Below, one piece after another: positions 52,322 to 61,189 of a stretch of DNA of 64,000 nucleotides. Below the pieces are notes generated by a model. That model was not told where the DNA came from, did not search any database, and saw only the letters and a program-made list of their open reading frames with translations. The stretch is from positions 1 through 64,000 of the forward strand of contig NZ_LJHY01000004.1 in NCBI RefSeq assembly GCF_001295795.1, written 5' to 3'. This stretch comes from Novosphingobium sp. AAP83. GTDB taxonomy: Bacteria; Pseudomonadota; Alphaproteobacteria; Sphingomonadales; Sphingomonadaceae. A program made the position numbers and the translations under genes. The stretch's first letter is position 1, and the number at the start of each line of letters is the position of its first letter.

Positions 52322-53068
52322 TCACCCCATCGTTTCGCCATTATCGATCACGATATTGGTGCCGGTAATGTGGCGGCCATCATCGCAGGCAAGGTAAAGC
52401 ACCATGTTGGCAATATCGCTCGGCTGGCCCATGCCGTGGTTATGCACCTGATCCAGCCCCGCAGCATCGGCGGGCAACTCGGCCAGCGCCTGCGCGGTCA
52501 TCGGCGTCACAATGCCGCCCGGCGCAATCGAATTGCAGCGGATACGATAGTTCTGTTCGCGGCAATGCACCGCGATCGAACGGGTCATGCCGATGATGCC
52601 CGCCTTGGCCGCAGCATAAGCCGGAATAACGCTGATCCCCTTGATCCCGCCAACTGATGCCATGTTGATGATCGAACCCGACCCGTCCCGGCTCATGTGC
52701 GGTATCGCCGCCTTGCATCCCAGAAACGTGCCGCCCGCCATCACATCGGTCTGGAGCTTGTACTCCTCGTACGACAATTCCTCGACCGTGCCGAACCGCA
52801 CCAGCCCCGCATTGTTGACCAGCACATCCAGCCGCCCGAACCGTGCAATGGTTTCAGCCACCACTTCATGCCAGCGCGCCTCATCGCGCACATCATGGTG
52901 CAGGAACACGCAACCCGGAATACCGGCGGCTACTTCCGCGCCCAGTTCCGCCTGCATGTCGGTAATCACCACCTTTGCGCCCTCGCGCGCCAGCACGCGC
53001 GCGTCTTCCGCGCCCAACCCCGATGCGCCGCCGGTAATCAGCGCAACTTTACCTTCCATCTTGCCCAT
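52322..53068 (-). CDS. Short-chain dehydrogenase/reductase (SDR)
   Basis: 248 residues: TGGASGLG, TDMQAE after strand 2 (NAD-type Asp), NNAG, Ser in MASVGG, catalytic YAAAK, C-terminal VIDNGETMG. The ATG at 53068 has AAGGAAC, and that ribosome binding site includes the stop codon (TAA, 53082-53080) of the ancestral upstream SnoaL frame. This shows the two genes were once tightly coupled. Likely oxidises a hydroxyl introduced by the P450 or a Rieske enzyme. Confidence 0.9.
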   Translation of the reverse strand: MGKMEGKVALITGGASGLGAEDARVLAREGAKVVITDMQAELGAEVAAGIPGCVFLHHDVRDEARWHEVVAETIARFGRLDVLVNNAGLVRFGTVEELSYEEYKLQTDVMAGGTFLGCKAAIPHMSRDGSGSIINMASVGGIKGISVIPAYAAAKAGIIGMTRSIAVHCREQNYRIRCNSIAPGGIVTPMTAQALAELPADAAGLDQVHNHGMGQPSDIANMVLYLACDDGRHITGTNIVIDNGETMG

Positions 53069-53079
53069 GTCGGTGTTCC

Positions 53080-54126
53080 TTATGCTGCCCAGTGGGCGTA
53101 AACGGGGTCTGCACTGCCAAAGCAGCCACGGTTGGTCAGCGCTTCGTAAAAGCCGTCATGCTTCATCGTCGATGGATGGGAATGGGTCCAATCCGCCACA
53201 AACGTGCGCGACTAGATCAGCCATTTGCCCTCCCGCTTCACATAGCGGTCAATATACCGCCCGCCGGTCAGCACTTCGGTTCCGGCCTGCACCATTTGCG
53301 CAATCGCGTAATGTTCGCCCACGGCTTCATGCCCACGCACATCAACCCATTCGTTGGCAACCGAATGGAAGCACATTTCAAGGTTGGTCTTTACAAACGC
53401 GGCAATATCGCGCGCAAAGTCCTTGCCCGATCCGTTCACGACGCCGGAGATAACGGTTGAATCATCGGTAAAAATCGATGCCAACAGCGCTTCATCGGCG
53501 CGGTCCACCCCGCGCGCATAGGCCATGCACAAGTCGTGGATTTCGGCTTTGGCAAGAGCGGCTTCAAGCGCGGCTTCGCGGTCTGGTGTTGCGGTCATAG
53601 TCGTTCCTCTGGCGCTGGCTGCATGAAAGGCGAGCAGGGCACGGCCCGGATCAGCCGCCCCCTTTGCGCCTGCGGGGACATAATGGTCAGGCGCGACCGG
53701 CGGATCGCTGCGTGCTGCGGTCGACACCCGGTTGCTATTGCCGTCCAGCACATAGGTGCGATGGGTCAGCCGCCATTGCCCGTCGCGGCATTCGTGGCGG
53801 TCAAGGTAACGCCCGAACACCCAGCGTTGCAGCGCCTCTTCCTCAACATAAGCGATGACATAGGATTCAGATGTGGCACGATTGCCATCCACCCTGATCC
53901 AGCAATTCGATGTGCGGTGCAGCGTCGGCAACGCGCCCTTTTGCGCCTCTACCAATACCCCCACCAGCGTTGCCGCAGGGCCTGCAAAAAAGCCGTAATC
54001 GACGGTCGCATCGTCGTGATAGGCCGCGCCCAGCAAATTTGCATCGGCGCGGTCAACGCCCCGGCTATGCAGCGCCAGCGCATTGGCGATGCCTGCGCGG
54101 GCGATAAAGTCGTCAGTCCCGATCAA
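53080..54126 (-). pseudogene. Two-domain SnoaL-like gene with in-frame amber stop
   Basis: From a TTG start at 54126 (AAGGA upstream) the frame encodes two SnoaL/NTF2 domains: residues ~1-145 (LALHSRGVDRADANLLGAAY, WIRVDGNRATSESYV) and ~180-304 (IHDLCMAYARGVDRADEALL, WVDVRGHEAVGEHYA). It stops at TAG (53214-53212) after KREGKWLI. The same frame continues without shift for 43 codons (SRTFVADWTHSHPS ... VYAHWAA) to TAA at 53082-53080, matching the RRREIVDW tail of the paralogue at 48982. An ATG at 53598 with GAGGAA could start domain 2 alone, so a fusion of two former genes is possible. Product may be truncated or the stop read through. Confidence 0.8.
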
Positions 54127-54141
54127 GGCCCATGTCCTTCC

Positions 54142-54176
54142 AAAAAAGTGCCCCGGTTACAGTGAAGTAACCAGGG
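54142..54176 (-). terminator. Rho-independent terminator of the receptor at 54194
   Basis: On the minus strand CCCTGGTTAC pairs with GTAACCGGGG around TTCACT, then CAC and six T (54147-54142). It lies between the receptor stop and the SnoaL gene, so that operon needs its own promoter or readthrough. Confidence 0.82.
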
Positions 54177-54193
54177 CTAGGGAGGATTTCAGA

Positions 54194-56491
54194 TCAGAAG
54201 TTGAAGCCAGCCGATACGCCGAACTGGCGTGGCGGAGCATAGCCGACCAGACCCATGTAACCGGGGCTGTCGTACACCGTCGAAATGTAACGCTTGTCGA
54301 ACAGGTTCTTGCCCCACAGGCCAATCGAATACTTCTTGTCCGGCCCGTAATAGGTCAGCAACGCATCAACATAGTATGTCGGCTGGATGGTCGAACGCGG
54401 GGTGTTGACCACGGCGGTATAAAACTTCGACGCGGTATACATCCAGCTCACATCGGCCACCACGCTGCTGTCATCGGGCAGCTTCGTGGTGAAGTTTGCG
54501 CCCAGCGTCGATGCCCAGCGCGGCGCATTCTGCAAGGCAAAGCCTTCCAGATCGAGTGTGGAGCCAGCTACCGGATCAAAATACAGGAAATTCTTGTACT
54601 TCGTATCAAGGAAGGCAAGCGATCCGCGCAGCGTCAAACCATCCACCGGCACGGCCTGCATCTCCAGCTCGAAGCCTTTGATTTCAGACTGGGCGGCATT
54701 GAGAATGCGGTTGCCTTGCACGTTGGTGTCCGGATCGAAATAGATCTGCGCAACCTGCATATCACGGTAGTTGGTATAGAATACCGACAAGTTGGCGCGC
54801 ACCTTGCGGTCAAAGAAATCAGCCTTCAGACCGGCTTCAAACGTATCGACCTTTTCCGGGCCATAAGGCGTATCGCCATCTGCCGCCACGCCGATGCGCC
54901 CGGTAAAGCCGCCCGATTTGAACCCGCGCGCCCAGCTTGCATAAAGCAACTGGTTCTGCGCCAGCTCGTAATCAAGGCCGATCTTCCAACCGACATTGTT
55001 CCAGCTCTTCTTGCCGCCCACATCAAGGCTGCCGGGGAACACGACATCGAACTTGTCCCATTGCGCCGATGTCAGCGCTTCACTGCCAAGCCCGGTGTCG
55101 AGCGTTGAACGCGCATCGATCTTGTCATGGGTATAGCGGATGCCTGCTGAAAGCTTCAGCCGGTCTGTCAATTGGGTATAGCTCTGGACAAAGGCCGAAA
55201 ACGATTCCGTTGCCTGATCCTGAACATTATACTGGATCAGGCCCGGCAGCGCGAAGTCCAGATGGTACATCTGGTAGTGGTTATAATCCGTCTTCAGATA
55301 AAACAGACCGGCCACGGCATTGAACCTGTCGCCCACATCGAATGAACTGCGCAATTCCTGGCTGAACTGCCAGCCTTGCGTGCGTCGGCGGGTGGCATTG
55401 TTGGTTTTCGCCGTGCCATCCTGATCGGTATATTCGAACAGGGTGAAACGCTTGTAACCGGTGATCGCCGTAATATCGCCCAGCGCAGTGTTGTCGTACT
55501 GGATGGTGCCGACAAAGAACTTCGTCGTCATGTCCGACTGGTCCGGCACTTCATTGTTGCCCGAAAGATATTCGTCTGGCGCAACGCAAGGCTGGTTGGG
55601 CACAGCGCAGGGGCTGCGGTACATCGGCAGCTTGGCACCATTCCAGAAGGTGCCTTCGGGAACATGGTTCGCCTCACCCGGCAACCCACCGTTGACGACA
55701 ATCGGCGCACCATTGCGCGCGGCCACATATTCGCCCTGAAGCGTAACCGTCAGATCGGAATTGGGCGTGATACGCAACTGGCCGCGCACCGCGTCCACGT
55801 TCTTGCGGCCCATGTCCTCGCCGTTCCACACGTTCGTTACCCAGCCATCGCGCTGGGTGTGGATGCCCGAAACCTTCAGGCTCACCACATCTTTAACCAG
55901 CGGTGCCTCGATGGATGCATTCACATCAAACCGGTTCCAGTTGCCGTATGTGCCGCGCAGATAACCGCCAAATTCGCCGGTCGGCTGGTTCGTCACCACG
56001 TTGACAACGCCGCCTGTGGTGTTTGCACCAAACAGCGTGCCTTGCGGCCCGCGCAGGACCTCAACGCGGCCCGTGTCATATGTATCCAGCAGCGCCCCCA
56101 TCGAGAAGAACTGCGGCACGCCATCAACCACGATCGACACGGTATTGCCGGCGTAGGGATCGGGTTCGATCACGCCGATGCCGCGAATGGTGAACACCGC
56201 ATTGTTGGGCGTATTGGCAAAATTATCGATCTGCACGTTGGGAACAGAGCCTTGCAGCGCCTGCAACGTGGTCACGTTCATCGCCGAAAGTTGTTCGCCA
56301 CTGACAGCCGCAATCGAGATCGGCACCGACTGGATGCTCTCGGCCTTCTTTTGCGCTGTAACGATGATTTCGCTGATGCCGCCTGTGCTGGCTTCGGCTT
56401 GTGCCTCTTGGGCTCCGGCAAACGTGGGCGCGGTGACCAGTGCCAAGGCCGAAAGCCCGGACATCAGACGAATGGCGTTTATCGCTTTCAT
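54194..56491 (-). CDS. TonB-dependent receptor
   Basis: About 765 residues. Signal peptide SGLSALALVTAPTFAGAQ, TonB-box-like ISEIIVTAQKKAES, plug segment RVEVLRGPQGTLFGANTTGGVV, barrel ending RQFGVSAGFNF with terminal Phe. The ATG at 56491 after GGGAGG fits the signal peptide; the open frame extends to 56635. It is divergent from the TetR regulator, with a palindrome between them, so local control by that regulator is likely. Third receptor of the catabolic cluster. Confidence 0.93.
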   Translation of the reverse strand: MKAINAIRLMSGLSALALVTAPTFAGAQEAQAEASTGGISEIIVTAQKKAESIQSVPISIAAVSGEQLSAMNVTTLQALQGSVPNVQIDNFANTPNNAVFTIRGIGVIEPDPYAGNTVSIVVDGVPQFFSMGALLDTYDTGRVEVLRGPQGTLFGANTTGGVVNVVTNQPTGEFGGYLRGTYGNWNRFDVNASIEAPLVKDVVSLKVSGIHTQRDGWVTNVWNGEDMGRKNVDAVRGQLRITPNSDLTVTLQGEYVAARNGAPIVVNGGLPGEANHVPEGTFWNGAKLPMYRSPCAVPNQPCVAPDEYLSGNNEVPDQSDMTTKFFVGTIQYDNTALGDITAITGYKRFTLFEYTDQDGTAKTNNATRRRTQGWQFSQELRSSFDVGDRFNAVAGLFYLKTDYNHYQMYHLDFALPGLIQYNVQDQATESFSAFVQSYTQLTDRLKLSAGIRYTHDKIDARSTLDTGLGSEALTSAQWDKFDVVFPGSLDVGGKKSWNNVGWKIGLDYELAQNQLLYASWARGFKSGGFTGRIGVAADGDTPYGPEKVDTFEAGLKADFFDRKVRANLSVFYTNYRDMQVAQIYFDPDTNVQGNRILNAAQSEIKGFELEMQAVPVDGLTLRGSLAFLDTKYKNFLYFDPVAGSTLDLEGFALQNAPRWASTLGANFTTKLPDDSSVVADVSWMYTASKFYTAVVNTPRSTIQPTYYVDALLTYYGPDKKYSIGLWGKNLFDKRYISTVYDSPGYMGLVGYAPPRQFGVSAGFNF

Positions 56492-56557
56492 CAATTCCCT
56501 CCCATGGTCGGGCGCCGACATTTCACGCCGGTCGCCTCCTTTCACGAATCGCCAAAT

Positions 56558-56577
56558 AACAGGCGATGCTGCCTGTT
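56558..56577. promoter_or_regulatory. Inverted repeat between receptor and TetR genes
   Basis: AACAGGC-GATGCT-GCCTGTT, perfect 7-bp arms, 67 bp upstream of the receptor ATG and about 82 bp upstream of the TetR ATG. An overlapping ATCGCC/GGCGAT pair lies at 56549-56567. A good TetR-operator candidate by position and shape. Confidence 0.5.
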
Positions 56578-56658
56578 TTATGATCCTATCCTTGGTGATG
56601 TGCCTACTAGCGGTTTTGTCAGGAGGTCTTGGCAAGCGCGAAAAGGCATGACAGGACG

Positions 56659-57330
56659 ATGACGATGTCCGGTTCCACCATGCAAAAGCGCATGCTCGAT
56701 GCGATGCGCCCCTCCGCTCTGGGCGATGAACCCGTGCGCTGGCAGCAACGCAAATCCGCGCAAACGCGGCTTAAAATGCTCGAAGCTGCGGTCGATTGTC
56801 TGGTAAGCGGCGGCTATGCCGGTTTAACGACTGCACAAGTGGCAGAACGCGCAGCCGTGTCACGCGGGGCCATGCACCACCACTTTGCCACACGCATCGA
56901 TCTGGTCGCAGCCGTGGTCGATCACATTTTCTACCAGCGCATCCGCCTGTTTCTCGATGATTATCTGGGCACAGTGGCGCAGCGTAGCGACGTGGAACTA
57001 ATCGATCTGGCAACGGAGGCACACTGGCGCAGCGTGCAAACGCGCGAATATGCCGCCTATGTCGAACTGGCCGTGGCCGCGCGCACCGATCCGGAACTCA
57101 ACGCCGCGTTCGAACCCGCCGCCCGCCGCTATGACGAAGTGTGGACCGCCGAAATGATCGAATCGTTCCCGCAATGGCGCGATCAGTGGCACGCGATGAA
57201 GCTGGGCAGCGACTTTGCGATTGCGGTGCATTCGGGCCTGCTGTTGCACCGCCCCGTCTTCGGGCAAGAGCGCATCGACATGGTCCTTCAACTTTCGATG
57301 CAAGCCATCAGGGCGCTTTACAAGGCCTGA
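56659..57330 (+). CDS. TetR family transcriptional regulator
   Basis: About 223 residues. N-terminal helix-turn-helix: RLKMLEAAVDCLVSGGYAGLT, then VAERAAVSRGAMHHHFATR as the recognition region, followed by an all-helical ligand domain. The only regulator inside the catabolic supercluster, so it probably controls the divergent receptor and some neighbouring operons in response to substrate. The ATG at 56659 (AGGAC upstream) is preferred over TTG 56629, which sits only 2 nt from AGGAGG. Confidence 0.88.
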   Translation: MTMSGSTMQKRMLDAMRPSALGDEPVRWQQRKSAQTRLKMLEAAVDCLVSGGYAGLTTAQVAERAAVSRGAMHHHFATRIDLVAAVVDHIFYQRIRLFLDDYLGTVAQRSDVELIDLATEAHWRSVQTREYAAYVELAVAARTDPELNAAFEPAARRYDEVWTAEMIESFPQWRDQWHAMKLGSDFAIAVHSGLLLHRPVFGQERIDMVLQLSMQAIRALYKA

Positions 57331-57466
57331 GGCCCTGCCCTCCAAATTTGCGGCAGGCTAGCCGGATTTCTCGCTGAAACACCAGTAGTCCCACCGGCAC
57401 CACTGGTGCAAACAATCGCCAACACATCCCGGCACAGCGCGGGACCAAGATGGGAGAGCAGGCACT

Positions 57467-58153
57467 ATGGCTATCGTCGCAATTACCGGCGCAGGGCGCG
57501 GGATCGGGCTGGAACTGGCAAGGCAGCACGTCGCAGCAGGGGACCAGGTACTGGCGCTGGTGCGCGATCCGCAGGGCGCAACCAGCCTTGCCGATCTGGC
57601 CGCATCTTCAGGCGGCAGTCTGACCGTCCATCAGATGGACGTCGGCAACGACGCCTCGGTCAAGGCCGGTGCTGCCGATACCGGCAGCGCTGCCATCGAC
57701 ATCCTCTACAACGTCGCCGGGATCGCTGGCCCCGAAGCCCCCGAACTTGACGGTGCAGACTGGGCAGCGTGGGACGATACCAACCGCATTATGGTGCAAG
57801 GCCCGCTGCGCGTCTTGCACGCCTTCCTCCCCCGCTTGGGAGCAGGCGCTAAAGTCATCAACATCTCCAGCCAACTTGCCGCCTCGACATGGCCCTATGG
57901 CGGTTTCTACGCCTATGTTGCCGCCAAAGCCGGTCTCAACCGCATGATGCGCTCGGTCGCGGTTGACCTCAAGGATCGCGGCGTGATCATTGGCCTTGTT
58001 CATCCGGGCTGGGTGAAAACCGATATGGGCGGCGAAGGCGCGGACCTCACGCCCGAAGAGAGCGCCACCGGCATCCGTAATGTCGCGGCCAACTGGACGC
58101 TCGAAACATCGGGCGATTTCCTGAAATGGAACGGTGAAACCCACGCTTGGTAA
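57467..58153 (+). CDS. Short-chain dehydrogenase/reductase (SDR)
   Basis: A short, 228-residue SDR of the C-factor/carbonyl-reductase-like subgroup: TGAGRGIG, VRDPQG after strand 2 (NADP-type Arg), Ser in ISSQLA, catalytic YVAAK, and HPGWVKTDMGGEGADLTPEES near the end instead of the usual DGG tail. GGAGAG precedes the ATG. Transcribed with the SnoaL gene 14 nt downstream and possibly from the TetR promoter. Confidence 0.88.
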   Translation: MAIVAITGAGRGIGLELARQHVAAGDQVLALVRDPQGATSLADLAASSGGSLTVHQMDVGNDASVKAGAADTGSAAIDILYNVAGIAGPEAPELDGADWAAWDDTNRIMVQGPLRVLHAFLPRLGAGAKVINISSQLAASTWPYGGFYAYVAAKAGLNRMMRSVAVDLKDRGVIIGLVHPGWVKTDMGGEGADLTPEESATGIRNVAANWTLETSGDFLKWNGETHAW

Positions 58154-58167
58154 GGAGTTAAGCGCCA

Positions 58168-58602
58168 ATGCCATTTACCGGACCAATCGAGGATCGCACC
58201 GCCATCCGCGAATTGATGGACACCCACGCCCACGGCGTGATGACCAGGGACGCCGAACTGTGGGGTTCAATCTGGGCAGAAGATGCCTATTGGGAACTGC
58301 CCGATTATCCCGATCTTGGCGGCTTTACCGGCAAGGACGTGATCGTTTCAGGCTGGGTGGAATCGATGAAGCATTACGGTCTGGACAATTGCACCAAACC
58401 GATGATCTACTTCATGCAACCCGGATCCATCGAAGTGGATGGCGATAAGGCCAATGCCATCGCCTACACCATCGAGATTTACGACGATCCCGCCACAGGC
58501 AAACGCATCCACACCACCGGATGCTACACCGACGAACTGCGCAAGATTGACGGCGCATGGAAATTTACGCGCCGGGCCTACCGCACGATTTTTGCTGATT
58601 GA
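58168..58602 (+). CDS. SnoaL-like/NTF2-fold protein
   Basis: 144 residues, MPFTGPIEDRTAIRELMDTHA at the start, WAEDAYWELPDYPDLGG, GSIEVDGDKANAIAYTIEIYD and DGAWKFTRRAYRTIF. Paralogue of 27836. The pair differs in loop lengths, suggesting related but distinct substrates. AAGGAG precedes the ATG. Second gene of the SDR-SnoaL unit, ending at a shared terminator. Confidence 0.8.
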   Translation: MPFTGPIEDRTAIRELMDTHAHGVMTRDAELWGSIWAEDAYWELPDYPDLGGFTGKDVIVSGWVESMKHYGLDNCTKPMIYFMQPGSIEVDGDKANAIAYTIEIYDDPATGKRIHTTGCYTDELRKIDGAWKFTRRAYRTIFAD

Positions 58603-58635
58603 AAAAATGGGGCGGAGCAACAATGCCCCGCCCCA
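58602..58635. terminator. Terminator between convergent genes
   Basis: TGGGGCGG (58608-58615) pairs with CCGCCCCA (58628-58635). On the minus strand six T follow (58607-58602), so it best terminates the SDR operon at 58645-61024. Confidence 0.75.
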
Positions 58636-58644
58636 CTTTGACTA

Positions 58645-59424
58645 TCAAATCTGACTGAAACCGCCATCCATCAGGAATTCGCTGCACGTAACAAAGCTTG
58701 CGGCCTCCGAACACAGATAGACCACGCCGCCGCCCATTTCATCAGGACGGCCCATGCGGCCAATCGGGTGGTTGGCCACAATGCCTTGCAGTGCAACCTC
58801 GCGCGATGGCACCGCGCCCAGTTCCACATAGCGGTCCATGATCGATCCCAACATGCTGGTATCGATCCCGCCGGGATGCACCGAATTGACGCGGATGTTA
58901 TAGCCAAGCGCGGCAAACTCGGCGCCAAGGCACTTTGACAGCATCTTCACCGCAGCCTTGCTGGTGCAATAGGCCGCATTGAAGGCCGCGCCGCGCAATC
59001 CGCCCACGCTTGAGAAATTGACCACCGAAGCGCCACCTGCGCGCGCCTTGCCACCCCCGCGCAGCAATGGCAGTAACACCTGACAGCCGATAATGACCGC
59101 ATCCACATTCACCGCGTTCACCCGGTGAAAGTCGGCAAGCGGCGTCTCGTCAAACTTGCCGACGATAGAGATACCGGCATTGTTCACCAGCGCATCCAGC
59201 CGCCCGTACTTTTCCTGCACCAGCGCGGCCACCGCCTGCCAATCAGCCTCATTGGTCACGTCATGCTGCAAATAGTGATCCGCGCCCTCGATATCTGCCG
59301 AAGCGGCCATGTCGGTGGCGATCACCACCGCATGGGCGGCCTTCATCGCCTTCACCAGTTCGCGGCCGATCCCGCCCGCAGCCCCGGTGACCACGGCCAC
59401 CACGTTGTCCAAAGCGATTGTCAT
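58645..59424 (-). CDS. Short-chain dehydrogenase/reductase (SDR)
   Basis: 259 residues: TGAAGGIG, TDMAASAD after strand 2, NNAG, Ser in FSSVGG, catalytic YCTSK, C-terminal FLMDGGFSQI. Last of three consecutive SDR genes; its ATG overlaps the stop of the previous gene (ATGA). Three coupled SDRs suggest successive oxidation of hydroxyls or stereo-specific variants acting on one scaffold. Confidence 0.9.
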   Translation of the reverse strand: MTIALDNVVAVVTGAAGGIGRELVKAMKAAHAVVIATDMAASADIEGADHYLQHDVTNEADWQAVAALVQEKYGRLDALVNNAGISIVGKFDETPLADFHRVNAVNVDAVIIGCQVLLPLLRGGGKARAGGASVVNFSSVGGLRGAAFNAAYCTSKAAVKMLSKCLGAEFAALGYNIRVNSVHPGGIDTSMLGSIMDRYVELGAVPSREVALQGIVANHPIGRMGRPDEMGGGVVYLCSEAASFVTCSEFLMDGGFSQI

Positions 59425-60236
59425 TGCGCCGTATATCCCCCGTCGATGACAAGCTCGCCACCGGTCATGTAACTTGAATCTTCAGATGCGAGGAAGAACG
59501 CGGCAGAAGCCAGCTCTTCAGGTTGGGCAAGGCGACCAAGCGGCGTCATCCCCACCACACCTGCCACCAGATCATCGGGCTTTTCGGCAAAGCCCTGATC
59601 GACCCAGCGCTGGAAGCCCGCCTTCAACAATGGCGTTTCGACAAAGCCGGGGTGCAGCGAATTGGCGCGGATCGGCATTTTCTTCTGCGCAAATTCAATC
59701 GCGATGCCTTTGGTAAACAGCCGCACCGCGCCCTTGCTGGCGTTATAGGCCGAAACCTCGTTCATCCCCACCAGACCCATGATCGAACTGACATTGATGA
59801 TCGAAGAACCGCCCCGGAAATCGGTGCCGCTTTGCGCCATAAGCGGCACGAAATGCTTGGTGCCAAGGAACACGCCATCGACATTGATCGACATGATCCG
59901 CCGCCAGCCCTCAAGCGTCATATCCTCTACCGGGCCGGTCAGATCGATCCCGGCATTGTTCACAAGGATATGGCACTTGCCGTGGCGTTCCTTGACCAGT
60001 GCAATCGCGCGCCCCCAGTCTTCCTCTTTGGCCACGTTGGCGCTGATATAGCTGGCGGCCTGGCCAAGCTGTGCCATCACCTCGCGCGCGGTATCGCCAT
60101 CTTCGGCATCAAGATCTGAAAGCACCACTTCGGCACCCTCGGCCAGAAACCGCCGGGCGCAGGCAAGGCCGATGCCGCGAAGTCCGCCCGATACAAAGGC
60201 GACGCGGCCCTTCAGCCGTTGTGCAGATAATTCCAT
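59421..60236 (-). CDS. Short-chain dehydrogenase/reductase (SDR)
   Basis: 271 residues: SGGLRGIG coenzyme motif (Ser for Thr), SDLDAEDG after strand 2 favouring NAD, NNAG, Ser in VSSIMG, catalytic YNASK, C-terminal VIDGGYTAQ. ATG at 60236 with a nearby GAGG; TTG 60245 is an alternative. Middle gene of the three-SDR operon, starting 5 nt after the upstream stop. Confidence 0.9.
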   Translation of the reverse strand: MELSAQRLKGRVAFVSGGLRGIGLACARRFLAEGAEVVLSDLDAEDGDTAREVMAQLGQAASYISANVAKEEDWGRAIALVKERHGKCHILVNNAGIDLTGPVEDMTLEGWRRIMSINVDGVFLGTKHFVPLMAQSGTDFRGGSSIINVSSIMGLVGMNEVSAYNASKGAVRLFTKGIAIEFAQKKMPIRANSLHPGFVETPLLKAGFQRWVDQGFAEKPDDLVAGVVGMTPLGRLAQPEELASAAFFLASEDSSYMTGGELVIDGGYTAQ

Positions 60237-60241
60237 CAACC

Positions 60242-61024
60242 TCAAACCCCCATCATTCCGGCGGTCGTCGCACCGTCGATTGCGTATTCTGCGCCAGAGA
60301 TGAACCCGGCCTCATCGCTCGAAAGATAGGCGACCAATCCGGCCACTTCATTCAGTTGCGCCATGCGCTTCAGCGGAGCCATGCCTTCATACATCGCACG
60401 CGCCGCCGCAGGATCGGGCTGCGCATTCATGATCTGCTGGATCAGCGGGGTTTCCACCACGCCCGGCAAAATCGCGTTGACGCGGATGCGATAGCCCTGC
60501 TGCCCGCAATGCACCGCCGCCGATTTGGCCAGCGCGCACACCGCCGCCTTGGTCACCGAATAAGTCACATAATTGCCTAAGGGGCGCGTCGCATTCATCG
60601 AGGAGTTGATAATGATCGATCCCGCAGGCCCTTCGGGATTGCGCTTCATACCCAAAATCGCGTTCTGCACGGTCAGCATCACACCGGTTTGGTTGACCGC
60701 CACGACATTGTCCCAACCCTCGATGCCCACATCTTCAATGCTGGCATCGCCGCTTTCGGTGCCCGCATTGGCAAACACGATGTCGAGACGGCCTTCGGTC
60801 GCGATGATTTCATCGATCAACGGTGCCCATGCGGCAGCTTCCTGCACGCGGTGCTTACGAAAAGTCGCGCCGGTTTCAGCCACCAGCGCAGCGGCAGCCT
60901 CCTCTTTCGATCCGGTGAACCACACCTTTGCACCCTCGGCACTCAGCCGCGCCACTGTTGCTGCGCCAATCCCGGTCGTACCACCGGTGATAAGCGCGAC
61001 TTTACCTGCAAGCCTGTTTGACAC
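60242..61024 (-). CDS. Short-chain dehydrogenase/reductase (SDR)
   Basis: 260 residues: TGGTTGIG, FTGSKEEA after strand 2, Ser in NSSMNA, catalytic YSVTK, then GVVETPLIQQ and C-terminal AIDGATTAGMMGV. It starts with GTG at 61024 after GGGAGAG; the longer frame to 61093 has no support. First gene of the three-SDR operon, divergent from the Rieske oxygenase at 61190. Confidence 0.89.
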   Translation of the reverse strand: MSNRLAGKVALITGGTTGIGAATVARLSAEGAKVWFTGSKEEAAAALVAETGATFRKHRVQEAAAWAPLIDEIIATEGRLDIVFANAGTESGDASIEDVGIEGWDNVVAVNQTGVMLTVQNAILGMKRNPEGPAGSIIINSSMNATRPLGNYVTYSVTKAAVCALAKSAAVHCGQQGYRIRVNAILPGVVETPLIQQIMNAQPDPAAARAMYEGMAPLKRMAQLNEVAGLVAYLSSDEAGFISGAEYAIDGATTAGMMGV

Positions 61025-61189
61025 TGTTCTCTCCCGCGAGAATCCGTAAGAATTTATCGTGCAAGTGGTTACGCTTGCCACGCGCCTGTGCAACCTATGC
61101 TTTCAGCAAGGTGACTTGCGCGCGTGCGTGGATCAAAACCGGCGGCATTGCCCGAGACGCGGGCGTGAATCGTGGGTGAGGAAACAAAA

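Noticed and set aside
56629-56658. TTG start for the TetR gene next to AGGAGG
   Set aside because: Spacing is only 2 nt and the added residues are not TetR-like. The ATG at 56659 is preferred.
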